Part shown: positions 33,820 to 42,459 of the stretch, in pieces | Layout: each line of letters starts with the position of its first letter | Position numbering within the stretch: position 1 is the stretch's first letter | NCBI GenBank assembly: GCA_964480945.1 | Contig: CAYZRX010000002.1 | Coordinates: 1 to 64,000, forward strand | DNA from: VGWB01 sp964480945 | GTDB taxonomy: Bacteria; Bacteroidota; Ignavibacteria; UBA10030 | Length of the DNA: 64,000 nt | Direction of reading: 5' to 3' | Made by a program: the position numbers and the translations under genes | Notes under the pieces: model-generated | What the model saw: only the letters and a program-made list of their open reading frames with translations | Told to the model about the DNA's origin: nothing | Database searches by the model: none

Positions 33820-33854
33820 AAAAAAAATCGGCACGTCCGTTGCCGAACGTGCCG
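33820..33854 (-). terminator. Rho-independent terminator of nrdJ
   Basis: Minus strand: stem CGGCACGT / ACGTGCCG (33854-33847 with 33836-33829), 10-nt loop, then a run of eight T (33827-33820) after one A. It lies 52 nt beyond the nrdJ stop. Confidence 0.9.
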
Positions 33855-33905
33855 AGACAAAGCATGCAGCTCCATCCCGTCAAGAAACGACAGGATGTCG
33901 CTACT

Positions 33906-36689
33906 TCAGGAACATCCTGACGTTGCTCCACATTGCATGCACTTGTAGCAGCTTCCGCTTCGAATCATGATGCTGCCGCATTCGTGGCACGGCGGGGCAT
34001 CAGCCTGAGTCTGGAATACAACCTTCTCGTTTCGCTCAAAAGCGGATGATCCTCTCGAAAGCGGGGTGTCTGAACGGTATTTTGGAGGTTCAGAGAGGTC
34101 CCCAAACGCTGTCGTGGACGGCGCCGAGGAGGGAGCCTCGTCCTTCGGTAAGAACTTCAGCCCAAGCCAGCGGAAGATATAATCGCTGATGGACTTTGCA
34201 ATCGGCACCTCGGGGTTGTTCGTGAACCCTGAGGGCTCGTACCGGGCGTGGCTGAACTTGTCCACCAGCACTTTGAGCGGGACGCCATACTGGAGGGCGA
34301 TCGAGATCGAGGTCGCGAAGGAATCCATCAGACCCGAGATCGTGGAGCCCTCTTTCGACATCGTGATGAACACTTCGCCCGGCATGCCGTCTTCGAACAT
34401 CCCGACGGTGATGTAGCCCTCGTGGCCGGCAATGCTGAACTTGTGCGTGATCGACTTCCGCTCATCCGGAAGGCGCCGGCGTGCCGGATGGACCTTTGCA
34501 TCCTTCTTGATGTCCATCGAGGTGCTCAGCGGCTGGGTCCGTTTGCAGCCATCCCGATAGACTGCGATGGCCTTCAGGCCGAGCCTCCAGGCCTCCATGT
34601 AAGCCTGCTGGATATCCTCCGGGGTCACTTCGGTCGGCATGTTGACCGTCTTGGAGATGGCGCCGGAGAGGAACGGCTGGACCGCTGCCATCATTTTGAT
34701 GTGGCCCATGTACTGGATGGAACGCTGGCCGTTTGCCGGCTTGAAAGCGCAGTCGAAAACAGGGAGGTGTTCCTCCTTCAGGTGCGGGGCTCCTTCGATC
34801 GTTTCGTTCTTGTCGATGTAGGCGATGACATGTTCAACCTGCTCGTCGTCGTAGCCGAGTTTTTTCAGTGCTTCAGGGACCGTCTGGTTGACGATCTTCA
34901 TCAATCCGCCGCCGACGAGCTTCTTGTATTTCACAAGTGCAATGTCAGGCTCGACCCCCGTCGTATCGCAATCCATCATGAATCCTATGGTTCCGGTCGG
35001 AGCAAGCACCGTCGTTTGAGAGTTGCGGATGCCGTGCTGCTTCCCGAGGCGCACGACCTCTTTCCAGGCATCGCTGGAGGCCTGCCAAAGGTCTGCCGGA
35101 ACGAGGTCACGGTCGATCCGTTCTGCGTGGATGCCGTGCTTCTGCATCACGTTCAGCATCGGCTCGCGGTTGATCGCAAAGCCTTTGAACGGCCCCTTCT
35201 CCTTGGCGATGAGAGCCGACTGTCGATAGGCCTCGCCGCACATCAAAGAGGTGATCGCCGCTGCGTACGCCCGGCCCTCTTCACTATCGTAGGCGAATCC
35301 GCGCGCCATGAGGAGCGCGCCGAGATTGGCATATCCGAGTCCGAGCGGGCGATAGTCGTAGCTGTTCTGAGTGATGGCGGGCGTCGGGTAGCTCGCGTTG
35401 TCAACCTCAATCTCCATTGCAGTGATTGTGACGTGAACGGCCCGCTGGAACGCTTCCGTATCGAATTCGCCATCCTCCCGCCGGAACTTCATAAGGTTCA
35501 ATGACGCGAGGTTGCAGGCAGTATCGTCGAGGAACATGTACTCGCTGCAAGGATTGGAGGCATTGATGGGAGCCGTCGTGGGGCATGTGTGCCAGCTGTT
35601 GACGGTCGTGTGGTACTGCATCCCCGGGTCGCCGCAGACCCACGCTGCCTCGGCGATTTGCCGCATCATGTCGCGGGCACGGTACTTCTCCATGGGCTTG
35701 CCGGTGGTGATCGCTTTCGTCACCCACTCCTTGTCTTCGTGGACTGCTTTCATGAATTCATCGGTCACGCGCACGGAGTGGTTCGCATTCTGGTAAGCGA
35801 TGGAATCGTACGCGCCCCCGGGAATATTGAACCCGCCGTCGAATCCGGCGTCGATGAGCGACCACGCCTTCTTCTCTTCATCCGCCTTACAATTGATGAA
35901 ATCGATGATGTCCGGGTGATCCGCATTGAGGATCACCATCTTCGCGGCCCGGCGCGTCTTGCCGCCCGATTTGATGACGCCGGCGAACGCGTCAAAGCCT
36001 CTCATGAACGAGACCGGCCCGGATGCTGTGCCGCCTCCCCCCAACGCTTCCTTTGAGGAGCGGAGCGTCGAGAGGTTCGACCCGGTTCCCGATCCCCACT
36101 TGAACAGCATCCCCTCCGTTTTCGCGAGGGTCAGAATCGAGTCCATCGAGTCCTGGACGGAGTTGATGAAGCAGGCGGAGCACTGGGGATGCTTCTCGTT
36201 CCCCACGTTGAACCAGACGGGGCTGTTGAACGACATATACTGGTTGGCGAGGAGATAAACGAGCTCATCGTAGAAGATGTCGGCGTCTTCCTGCGCGGCG
36301 AAGTAGCCGGATTCAAGACCCCAGGTATAGATCGTGCGCGCAACGCGCTCGATCAACTGCTTGACGCTGTGCTCGCGCTCCGGTGTTCCGAGCGTCCCGT
36401 GAAAGTACTTGGAGACCACGACGTTCGTCGCTGTCATCGACCACGACTTGGGAATCTCTACATCCTTCTGCTCGAAAATCTTCTCTCCCTTTTCGTTCGT
36501 GATGACTGCCGTACGAAGCTCCCATTCGATCTGATCGAACGGGTGGACCCCGGATTTCGTCAAGTATCGCTCGAACTTCAGTCCCCGAGGCTCGATGGAC
36601 TGGTTCGAGCGCTCGGATTCTACCGGAGTCGGCGTCGCGACCTTTTCAAGCATAGCGCTCTCCTTGCTGTCGATAACGGCTTTAGACAT
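33906..36689 (-). CDS. nrdJ: Vitamin B12-dependent (class II) ribonucleotide reductase
   Basis: Adenosylcobalamin-dependent ribonucleotide reductase of 927 residues, making deoxynucleotides with or without oxygen. Visible landmarks are the substrate-site region SACFINSVQDSMDSI, GGGTASGPVSFMRGFD, the active-site segment NPCSEYMFLDDTACNLASLN (about 380-400), the phosphate-binding APTGTIGFMMDCDTTGVEPD, and a C-terminal cysteine cluster (CHECGSIMIRSGSCYKCMQCG) that supplies the reducing thiols or binds metal. The N-terminus lacks an ATP-cone I can recognise. The promoter is at 36893-36923, and a terminator follows. No nrdAB or nrdD is in the window. No cobalamin riboswitch is seen in the leader, although it is unusually long (about 200 nt). 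Confidence 0.95.
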   Translation of the reverse strand: MSKAVIDSKESAMLEKVATPTPVESERSNQSIEPRGLKFERYLTKSGVHPFDQIEWELRTAVITNEKGEKIFEQKDVEIPKSWSMTATNVVVSKYFHGTLGTPEREHSVKQLIERVARTIYTWGLESGYFAAQEDADIFYDELVYLLANQYMSFNSPVWFNVGNEKHPQCSACFINSVQDSMDSILTLAKTEGMLFKWGSGTGSNLSTLRSSKEALGGGGTASGPVSFMRGFDAFAGVIKSGGKTRRAAKMVILNADHPDIIDFINCKADEEKKAWSLIDAGFDGGFNIPGGAYDSIAYQNANHSVRVTDEFMKAVHEDKEWVTKAITTGKPMEKYRARDMMRQIAEAAWVCGDPGMQYHTTVNSWHTCPTTAPINASNPCSEYMFLDDTACNLASLNLMKFRREDGEFDTEAFQRAVHVTITAMEIEVDNASYPTPAITQNSYDYRPLGLGYANLGALLMARGFAYDSEEGRAYAAAITSLMCGEAYRQSALIAKEKGPFKGFAINREPMLNVMQKHGIHAERIDRDLVPADLWQASSDAWKEVVRLGKQHGIRNSQTTVLAPTGTIGFMMDCDTTGVEPDIALVKYKKLVGGGLMKIVNQTVPEALKKLGYDDEQVEHVIAYIDKNETIEGAPHLKEEHLPVFDCAFKPANGQRSIQYMGHIKMMAAVQPFLSGAISKTVNMPTEVTPEDIQQAYMEAWRLGLKAIAVYRDGCKRTQPLSTSMDIKKDAKVHPARRRLPDERKSITHKFSIAGHEGYITVGMFEDGMPGEVFITMSKEGSTISGLMDSFATSISIALQYGVPLKVLVDKFSHARYEPSGFTNNPEVPIAKSISDYIFRWLGLKFLPKDEAPSSAPSTTAFGDLSEPPKYRSDTPLSRGSSAFERNEKVVFQTQADAPPCHECGSIMIRSGSCYKCMQCGATSGCS

Positions 36690-36724
36690 GGCTGTAGACT
36701 AAGCTCTAAAGAAATACCATCCGC

Positions 36725-36744
36725 TGGCAGGCTGGCACCTGCCA
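36725..36744. repeat. Short palindromic repeat in the nrdJ leader
   Basis: TGGCAGG (36725-36731) and CCTGCCA (36738-36744) flank a 6-nt loop. A second perfect 10-bp palindrome, GACAATTGTC, is at 36751-36760. Both lie in the transcribed leader of nrdJ, 36-71 nt before the start codon. They look like dispersed repeats, but could fold in the mRNA. Confidence 0.6.
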
Positions 36745-36797
36745 CAGATAGACAATTGTCAAAGTATTAAGCGGGTAGACCCCTCTCGATCGGTGTG

Positions 36798-36916
36798 AGC
36801 GCTTGCTGGAGCTAGCGTTGCACCCCTGTAGCACAGCGAAGCGTCCGCGAGGTAAAAAGAAAAAGCTCAGTTTTCAACAGCGCAACTGGGTGTCAATATA
36901 AGCGCTTGCGGGAGCT
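36798..36916. repeat. 16-bp direct repeat around the nrdJ promoter
   Basis: AGCGCTTGCTGGAGCT (36798-36813) recurs as AGCGCTTGCGGGAGCT (36901-36916), one mismatch, 103 bp apart. The second copy fills the spacer between the -35 and -10 boxes of the nrdJ promoter, and the first lies in the leader. This suggests either binding sites for one regulator or a dispersed repeat. Confidence 0.6.
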
Positions 36917-36923
36917 TTGTCAA
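36893..36923 (-). promoter_or_regulatory. Promoter of nrdJ
   Basis: Minus strand: consensus TTGACA at 36923-36918, 17 nt, TATATT at 36900-36895 (TATATTGA as the extended box). It is among the strongest promoter-like sequences in the window. Transcription would start near 36888, leaving a leader of about 200 nt. The -35 box is inside the left arm of an inverted repeat at 36918-36969. Confidence 0.7.
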
Positions 36924-36969
36924 GTTAAAATTTAGAGGATAACAACTACGCTCATAATTTAACTTGACA
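36918..36969. promoter_or_regulatory. Inverted repeat overlapping the nrdJ -35 box
   Basis: TGTCAAGTTAAAATT (36918-36932) pairs with AATTTAACTTGACA (36956-36969) apart from one extra A. The arms are A/T-rich, unlike the surroundings, and each contains TTGACA. The inner arm is the nrdJ -35 box. This is a plausible operator. I do not see NrdR-box sequences. Confidence 0.5.
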
Positions 36970-37159
36970 TAACTTTCATGAAAAGGGCGACGTTAAAAAA
37001 ATCCGCACGCATTTCATCGGCGACTTTTTTGTCGTGTTAACTGACGACACCGCACGAGAGTCAACTCGCTCTGCGCCAGCTATTCCATGTGAGCACGCGT
37101 TCGCCAGCGGCCATCAGCGCGAGCGTTGACCAGTCGGCCGGTCACGGGATTCTTTCTCC
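36970..37159. other. Gap upstream of the acyl-CoA synthetase gene, nothing recognised
   Basis: Part of the 545-bp divergent region between nrdJ and the acyl-CoA synthetase. It has a short GCGAC-TTTTTT-GTCGT hairpin near 37020-37035 and A-runs, but no ORF with coding character, no RNA gene and no repeat I recognise. Confidence 0.5.
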
Positions 37160-37190
37160 TTGCATCTCGTGGAAGCGTTCGCTTAATTTG
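37160..37190 (+). promoter_or_regulatory. Candidate promoter for the acyl-CoA synthetase gene
   Basis: TTG at 37160-37162, 20 nt, TTAATTTG at 37183-37190. It departs from TAnnTTTG only at the second base. Transcription would begin near 37196, with AAGGAG at 37222-37227 seven bases before ATG 37235. Confidence 0.45.
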
Positions 37191-37234
37191 TCCAGTTTTT
37201 CCTGCCCGCACATCACGAGCCAAGGAGTTCACGT

Positions 37235-39052
37235 ATGTCAGTTGCTGTTGACTTTTCGACTATACCCGAAATGTTCGACAGAATCACGACAAAGTACGCG
37301 AGCGAGCAACGACCGATGTTGATGCACAAGGTCGACAAGCGTTATCGGGGCATCTCTTTCTCCGAGTACCGAAGGAACGTCGAGCTCTTCGCTCTTGGTC
37401 TTGCCTCTTTGGGAGTGATGAAAGAGGACAAAGTCGCGATCATCTCCGAGAATCGGCCCGAGTGGATTGTTGCCGACATGGCAATCGTAACGCTCGGAGC
37501 CGTTGACGTTCCCATCTATCCGACCCTGACGCCGAAACAAATCGAATTTATATTCAAGGACGCCGGCGTGAAACTCGCTGTCGTCTCCAACTCCCTCCAG
37601 CTGGGAAAGGTGTTGAAGATGAGAGGCGGGCTGAAGACGCTGCGGAACATCATTCTCATGAATGAGAAAAGCGAGCCTGGAAACAGTAGGATTCTCAGCT
37701 ACGCGGACCTTTATGCCAAGGGGGAGGAGTACGAAAAACTGCATCCGACCTACTTTCGAGAACTACTCTCGAAGGCCAGGCCGGATGGCCTTGTGACGAT
37801 CATCTACACGTCCGGCACGACGGGAAATCCGAAGGGGGTCATGCTCACCCACAACAACCTCGTCACCAACATCAAGTCGTCGGCGGATATCATCCCGCTT
37901 ACCTACCAGGATACCCTCCTCTCGTTTCTGCCGCTCTGCCACTCGTTCGAACGGATGGCAGGGTACTACACTGCCATGGCGTGCGGAGCGACCGTTGCCT
38001 ACGCTGAAAGCGCCGAGACCGTTGGGGACAACCTGCTCGAAGTTCATCCGACCGTCGTGACGACGGTGCCGAGGCTCTTTGAAAGGATCTACAGCCGATT
38101 GATGAAACAGGTTGATAGCAGCCCGGTCCCGCGGCAGAAGATCTTTCATTGGGCGTTGAGTGTTGGAAGGGCGTATGCGACAGCGAAGAAAACCGGGGTC
38201 GTTTCTACCATCCTGAAGGTGCAGCACACCGTTGCCGAGCGGCTTGTGTTCTCGAAGCTCCAACAGCGAACCGGCGGCCGCATTCGGTTCTTCGTGTCGG
38301 GCGGCGCCGCTCTCGTGAAAGAGCTCGGCGAGTTTTTCGAGGCCATGGGGATTACGATCATCGAAGGGTACGGGCTGACCGAAACTTCGCCTGTGCTGTC
38401 GGCCAACCGCATCGATGACTACAAATTCGGGACCGTCGGCAAGCCGATTCCTGGGGTGGAGATCAAGATCGCCGACGACGGGGAGATCCTCGCGAAGGGA
38501 CCGAATATCATGAAAGGTTACTACAACAACCCGCAGGCGACGGAGGAGGTAATTGACAAGGAGGGCTGGTTCCATACGGGCGACGTGGGAATGTTCGATC
38601 CGCAAGGTCACCTCATGATCACCGATCGGAAGAAGCATCTCTTCGTCAGTTCGGGAGGAAAGAACATCGCGCCTCAGCCGATTGAGAACCTGTTTCTCCA
38701 GAGCAAGTACATCGACCAATTCGTGCTCATCGGGGACGGCAAGATGTTCCTCAGCGCTCTGATCGTGCCCGAGTTTGAGAACCTGAAGGAGTACGCAAAA
38801 AAGCTCGGGATCGGTTTCTCAGCCGAAAGCGACCTGACGCAGGTCGACGACATACGTAAGCTGTACGACAAGGAGATCCAAGCTCTTCAGAAGGACCTCC
38901 CGACGTATGAGAGGGTTCGTCGCTTTGAGCTTCTGCCCGGGCAGCTGACGGTCGAAAACGGGGAGATCACCCCGACGCTGAAGGTCCGGCGCAGGGTGGT
39001 GGAGACGAAGTACGCCGCCCTCATCGATCGGATGTACCAGCACGTCAAGTAG
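37235..39052 (+). CDS. Long-chain fatty acid-CoA ligase (AMP-binding)
   Basis: ANL-superfamily adenylating enzyme of 605 residues of the bacterial long-chain acyl-CoA synthetase group (FAA1/ACSBG-like). P-loop TIIYTSGTTGNPKGVMLTH (about 187-205), adenine motif GYGLTETSP (about 377-385), GWFHTGDVGMFDPQGHLMITDR (about 445-466) and the C-terminal hinge KKHLFVSSGGKNIAPQPIE. It activates fatty acids for beta-oxidation or lipid synthesis at the membrane. AAGGAG and a promoter precede it. It is a single-gene unit followed by convergent SPOR-protein genes. The symbol fadD is avoided because specificity is unproven. Confidence 0.92.
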   Translation: MSVAVDFSTIPEMFDRITTKYASEQRPMLMHKVDKRYRGISFSEYRRNVELFALGLASLGVMKEDKVAIISENRPEWIVADMAIVTLGAVDVPIYPTLTPKQIEFIFKDAGVKLAVVSNSLQLGKVLKMRGGLKTLRNIILMNEKSEPGNSRILSYADLYAKGEEYEKLHPTYFRELLSKARPDGLVTIIYTSGTTGNPKGVMLTHNNLVTNIKSSADIIPLTYQDTLLSFLPLCHSFERMAGYYTAMACGATVAYAESAETVGDNLLEVHPTVVTTVPRLFERIYSRLMKQVDSSPVPRQKIFHWALSVGRAYATAKKTGVVSTILKVQHTVAERLVFSKLQQRTGGRIRFFVSGGAALVKELGEFFEAMGITIIEGYGLTETSPVLSANRIDDYKFGTVGKPIPGVEIKIADDGEILAKGPNIMKGYYNNPQATEEVIDKEGWFHTGDVGMFDPQGHLMITDRKKHLFVSSGGKNIAPQPIENLFLQSKYIDQFVLIGDGKMFLSALIVPEFENLKEYAKKLGIGFSAESDLTQVDDIRKLYDKEIQALQKDLPTYERVRRFELLPGQLTVENGEITPTLKVRRRVVETKYAALIDRMYQHVK

Positions 39053-39138
39053 CAGAGCGGCACTCGCCGACGCTTCATCAGCCGGATGATCGTGACGAAG
39101 AGGGCAGGTAGCGATACTTGCCCTTTGTTGTGTACGTG

Positions 39139-39699
39139 CTACTTTTCGGTTGGCGGGATTTCGGAGGCTCGGACGCGGACGGATTTGCGGAGCACGATGC
39201 GGTCGCTGACGACCCATGCGTCCGGAAACCCCTTGTCCACCAAGGTGGCGAGTTTCTGATTTGCTTCAACCCTTGTCTGAAAATCGCCCAGCCGGACCTT
39301 GTAAAGCGGGGGGTCAAAGACAACGTAAATAGAATCCTCGATCACCCTCTGCGCGGCAGCCATCTTCATCGCGTTCGCCTCGTCGATGTTCGGCGTGGCA
39401 AAAATCTGAACCCGGAATCCCTGAGCAATCTCGGATTCGACGACGAGGCTGTCCTCCTCGCTCCGCACTGTCCCTTTCTCTTCGGTGATCTCGTGCGTTC
39501 TCTGTACGTCTCTGATCTCTTGATCGTAGCGCGCGGGGTTGAACGTTTTCTCGTAGGTTGACAGCGGAGCCTTTGGCTCTTCCTTGCGCACGCTCGGTGG
39601 CGCTTCTTCCTCTCTCCGGGATTGCTCCAATGGCCGGCAGCCCGCCAAGAGGAGGAGGCCGGTGCAAACGATCGCGGCGATAAATCGAAGGTTCATTTT
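39139..39699 (-). CDS. SPOR-domain lipoprotein
   Basis: Protein of 186 residues. The signal peptide ends in the lipobox LLAGC (cysteine about 20), so it is probably a lipoprotein. A charged linker rich in E/R/P (21-80) leads to a SPOR domain (about 97-180; GFRVQIFATPNIDEANAMKMAAAQRV and PPLYKVRLGDFQTRVEANQKLATL), which binds denuded glycan strands of septal peptidoglycan. ATG 39699 is preferred to the one at 39717 because it gives a normal signal peptide; it still overlaps the upstream SPOR gene by 7 bp. It is the last gene of deoC-SPOR-SPOR. Confidence 0.88.
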   Translation of the reverse strand, partial: KMNLRFIAAIVCTGLLLLAGCRPLEQSRREEEAPPSVRKEEPKAPLSTYEKTFNPARYDQEIRDVQRTHEITEEKGTVRSEEDSLVVESEIAQGFRVQIFATPNIDEANAMKMAAAQRVIEDSIYVVFDPPLYKVRLGDFQTRVEANQKLATLVDKGFPDAWVVSDRIVLRKSVRVRASEIPPTEK

Positions 39700-40247
39700 G
39701 AAACGTAGTTGATCCAAGCGTCGGAATAGTCCCGCGGAAACTGCGTGATCATCAACTTCCTCAACGAATCGGCTTGGAGGCGCGTGTCGAATTTTCCCAC
39801 GCTGACGCGGTAGAGCTTATCGAAGGACTCGAAGAGGTTGAAGATCGGGAGGTCGGTGAACCGTTCCTTGGCCAGTTTCTGTGTCTGCAACGCGTGCTTC
39901 GTTCGAGCGAACGCGCCGATCTGGACCGTGTACGCAGGATTGGCCGGGCGCTGGACCGGTTTGATGGCCCGGGAAGAGAATTTCGATCGCTTCACGATGG
40001 AGGCGGTGACGGTGTCTTGTCTGGAAGTGAACCTTCCGCGTTTGCCTCGAAGAGAATCTGCTCGGGCCAGCGAGTCGGCCTGGGCGAGAAGGCGGGCGGA
40101 GTCGGCCCCGGCCTGTGTGGACAACGGGGCCTCGGCGCGTTTGCCGGTCCCTGCCTCTTCGGACGAAACACATCCACTCAGCAAGAAGATGAGCGCGAGA
40201 GATGGTACCGCGAAAGGGAGTAGTTGGTTCGTCATTTGTTCTCTCAT
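39693..40247 (-). CDS. SPOR-domain lipoprotein, second
   Basis: Protein of 184 residues with a signal peptide and lipobox LLSGC (cysteine about 26). A low-complexity A/D/S/R linker (30-95) containing the repeats LLAQADSLARADSLR and basic patches precedes a C-terminal SPOR domain (about 105-180; AYTVQIGAFARTKHALQTQKLAKERF and LYRVSVGKFDTRLQADSLRKLM). Like its neighbour it should bind peptidoglycan at division sites. Its ATG overlaps the deoC stop by 4 bp (ATGA) and its 3' end overlaps the next SPOR gene, so all three are coupled. Confidence 0.88.
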   Translation of the reverse strand: MREQMTNQLLPFAVPSLALIFLLSGCVSSEEAGTGKRAEAPLSTQAGADSARLLAQADSLARADSLRGKRGRFTSRQDTVTASIVKRSKFSSRAIKPVQRPANPAYTVQIGAFARTKHALQTQKLAKERFTDLPIFNLFESFDKLYRVSVGKFDTRLQADSLRKLMITQFPRDYSDAWINYVSK

Positions 40248-40996
40248 GAGGTTGACGGCACAGTGCCCTTCCCGCCCGTCACGATTTGGACGCTCGCGCT
40301 CGTGCCGAGGCGACTCGCCCCGTTCGCGATGAGCGCACGCGCGTCCTCAGTAGTCCGGATGCCGCCGGACGCCTTGACGCCCATCGAAGCGCCGACGGCT
40401 TTTCGCATCAGAAGCACATCCCTTGCGGTCGCTCCGCCTTTTGCGAATCCCGTGGAGGTCTTCACGAAGTCCGCCCCGGCCTGCTTGGCGAGCCCGCACG
40501 CACGACGCTTCTCATCGTCCGTCAAGAGGGCCGTTTCGAGGATGACCTTCGTGACGACGCCGGATTGCTTGGCGACGTTCACCACGGAGCGTATGTCGCT
40601 CTCGACGTAGCTCTCCTCTCCCGATTTCAACATGCCGATGTTGATCACCATGTCAACTTCCTGCGCGCCGTCTCGGATAGCCTGCTGAGCCTCGCAGACC
40701 TTCGCTTCCGTCGACGTGGCACCCAAAGGGAACCCGATGACGGTGCAGACCTTGACGCTTGTCGATCCGAGCCGACCGGCGCACAGCTTGACGTAGCCCG
40801 GATTGACGCAGACGCTGGCGAAGCCGTACTGCTTTGCCTCATCACAGAGCCGTTCAATCTGGTCGAGCGTCGCGTCAGGTTTCAGGAGGGTGTGGTCGAT
40901 CAACCGTGCCAGCGTGACATCGAATGAAGGTTGCTGCGAAGCAGCCCTCGTTGGGGAATCAGCCTTCTCGTCTTTCGACATTGAAGCCGTTTTCAT
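40244..40996 (-). CDS. deoC: Deoxyribose-phosphate aldolase
   Basis: DeoC of 250 residues; class I aldolase cleaving 2-deoxyribose 5-phosphate to acetaldehyde and glyceraldehyde 3-phosphate. Motifs: LIDHTLLKPDAT (32-43), VCTVIGFPLGA, EVDMVINIGMLKSG with Asp115, the Schiff-base lysine in DFVKTSTGF (Lys179), and VKASGGIRT. The start is ATG 40996 (or 40981, same frame), not the upstream ATG at 41029, because the promoter's -7 box occupies 41027-41034 and transcription must begin downstream of it. It is the first gene of an operon with two SPOR lipoproteins. Confidence 0.94.
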   Translation of the reverse strand: MKTASMSKDEKADSPTRAASQQPSFDVTLARLIDHTLLKPDATLDQIERLCDEAKQYGFASVCVNPGYVKLCAGRLGSTSVKVCTVIGFPLGATSTEAKVCEAQQAIRDGAQEVDMVINIGMLKSGEESYVESDIRSVVNVAKQSGVVTKVILETALLTDDEKRRACGLAKQAGADFVKTSTGFAKGGATARDVLLMRKAVGASMGVKASGGIRTTEDARALIANGASRLGTSASVQIVTGGKGTVPSTS

Positions 40997-41026
40997 TCTT
41001 GGTCCGTGCGTCCGGAGCTCGACAAC

Positions 41027-41056
41027 CAAATATACGAGAAAAATGAACAGTTACAA
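41027..41056 (-). promoter_or_regulatory. Promoter of deoC
   Basis: Minus strand: TTG at 41056-41054, 19 nt, TATATTTG at 41034-41027, an exact match to the Bacteroidota TAnnTTTG box. The start would be near 41021, about 24 nt before the deoC ATG. It decides the deoC start. Confidence 0.65.
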
Positions 41057-41106
41057 GTCTTGACTGGCGTTGGGCCCCGCGTGGTGCCATGCGAATCGAG
41101 CGCCGA

Positions 41107-42444
41107 TTACGTTCCGGAAGGAGCGGTGAACGAAGAAGCCGACTGCAGTCCGGTTGACACTTCCGGTATGATGCCCATCTTGGTATAGATGGGGTGCACG
41201 AGCTTTCTCAATGCCGGCAAACGACTCGCGAAGACCGCCGACGCGATCATACAGACCAGTCCGCCGAAGAACAAGGTCTCCGGCACTCCGATCTTGCTTG
41301 CGAGCGAGCCGGCTATCAAGCTTCCGAACGGCATCATCCCCTGAAAGGCCATGGTATACATGCTCATGATCCGGCCGCGCTTATCATCCTCGACGATCGT
41401 CTGGAGAATCGTGTTGCTCGAGGCCATCTGGACCATCATCCCGAATCCGACAAGGACAAGTACCAGGAGCGACAGCCAGAGAATGTGTACCAGCGAGAAG
41501 ACAACCAGCCCGACGCCGAACAAGCCTGACGCACGCGCGATCCATTTCCCCAGGCCGACAACCGTGCGTCGTGAGGCCAGGAAGAGGGCTCCCGCAAGAG
41601 CTCCAACCCCCACCGCTCCCATCAGGAACCCGAAGGTGTTCGAATCGCCGTGCAGGATGGTCCGCGCGTAGACCGGCATCAGAATTGTGTAGCCAAAGCC
41701 GAGAAGGCTTACGAGTGCGAGGAGCAAAAGCACATCGCGAATGGGTTCAAACCCGAACGCGTAGCGGAATCCCTCATTCAGGCCCTGCAGGACGCTCCGT
41801 GGTGCCGACCTCCTCGGCCGGCGTGTCATGCGCATGGCGAGAAGGGCCGCGAGCACGGCGATGAAGGTCACGGCGTTGACCAGGAAGCAGACGGCTTCAC
41901 CCACGGCCGCGATCATCACACCCGCGATCGCCGGTCCGATCAGCCGGGCGCCATTGAAGAGGGAGGAGTTCAACGCGATGGCGTTCGCCAGGTCTTCTTT
42001 TGTTTCAACCATTTCTGACAGGAAGGACTGGCGGATGGGAATATCGAAAGCGTTGATGAGGCCCATGCAGGAACTGAGGACGATGATCTCCCAGATCGTG
42101 ATAACGCCCGCCAGGGTCAGGACGGCGAGAATCGTAGCCTGGATCATGGCGAAGGTCTGGGTCATGATGACTCCCCGATGACGGTTCCATCGGTCGGCGA
42201 GGACGCCGCTGAAGGGGGCAACGATGAGCGGTGGGATCTGACCGGCGAAGCCGACGACGCCGAGCATAAGAGCAGAGTTGGTCATCCTGTACACGAGCCA
42301 GCTCAGTGCGATCGTCTGCATCCACGTGCCGATCAGGGAGATGCCCTGACCCACGAAGAACAGGCGGAAGTTCCGGTGCCTGAGAGCCCGGAGAACGTGC
42401 TTGAGTCGGCTTGATGCTGGTGGAGCGTCCGGCGTGTCTGCCAT
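41107..42444 (-). CDS. MFS transporter (MFS_3/EntS-like)
   Basis: Polytopic membrane protein of 445 residues with about 12 hydrophobic segments and the MFS loop 2-3 motif GVLADRWNRHRG (about 82-93). The start RALRHRNFRLFFVGQGISLIGTWMQTIALSWLVYRMT matches the EntS/'transmembrane secretion effector' (MFS_3) family of exporters. It probably exports a small molecule by proton antiport; the substrate is unknown. It starts 15 bp after L-fucose isomerase and is likely co-transcribed with it. It does not look like the sugar:proton symporter FucP, so its link to fucose use is not obvious. Confidence 0.87.
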   Translation of the reverse strand: MADTPDAPPASSRLKHVLRALRHRNFRLFFVGQGISLIGTWMQTIALSWLVYRMTNSALMLGVVGFAGQIPPLIVAPFSGVLADRWNRHRGVIMTQTFAMIQATILAVLTLAGVITIWEIIVLSSCMGLINAFDIPIRQSFLSEMVETKEDLANAIALNSSLFNGARLIGPAIAGVMIAAVGEAVCFLVNAVTFIAVLAALLAMRMTRRPRRSAPRSVLQGLNEGFRYAFGFEPIRDVLLLLALVSLLGFGYTILMPVYARTILHGDSNTFGFLMGAVGVGALAGALFLASRRTVVGLGKWIARASGLFGVGLVVFSLVHILWLSLLVLVLVGFGMMVQMASSNTILQTIVEDDKRGRIMSMYTMAFQGMMPFGSLIAGSLASKIGVPETLFFGGLVCMIASAVFASRLPALRKLVHPIYTKMGIIPEVSTGLQSASSFTAPSGT

Positions 42445-42459
42445 GTGTCTACGGTGCTC

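Noticed and set aside
34248..35504. 418-residue + strand frame opposite nrdJ
   Set aside because: It is the mirror of the conserved class II reductase coding sequence; G+C-rich codon bias leaves long open antisense frames throughout this window.
36690..36890. Cobalamin riboswitch in the nrdJ leader
   Set aside because: The leader is long and structured, but I could not find the B12-box or the other conserved sequence blocks; left as an open question rather than called.
40997..41029. Upstream ATG (41029) as the deoC start
   Set aside because: It lies within the -7 promoter box, so it would not be on the transcript.
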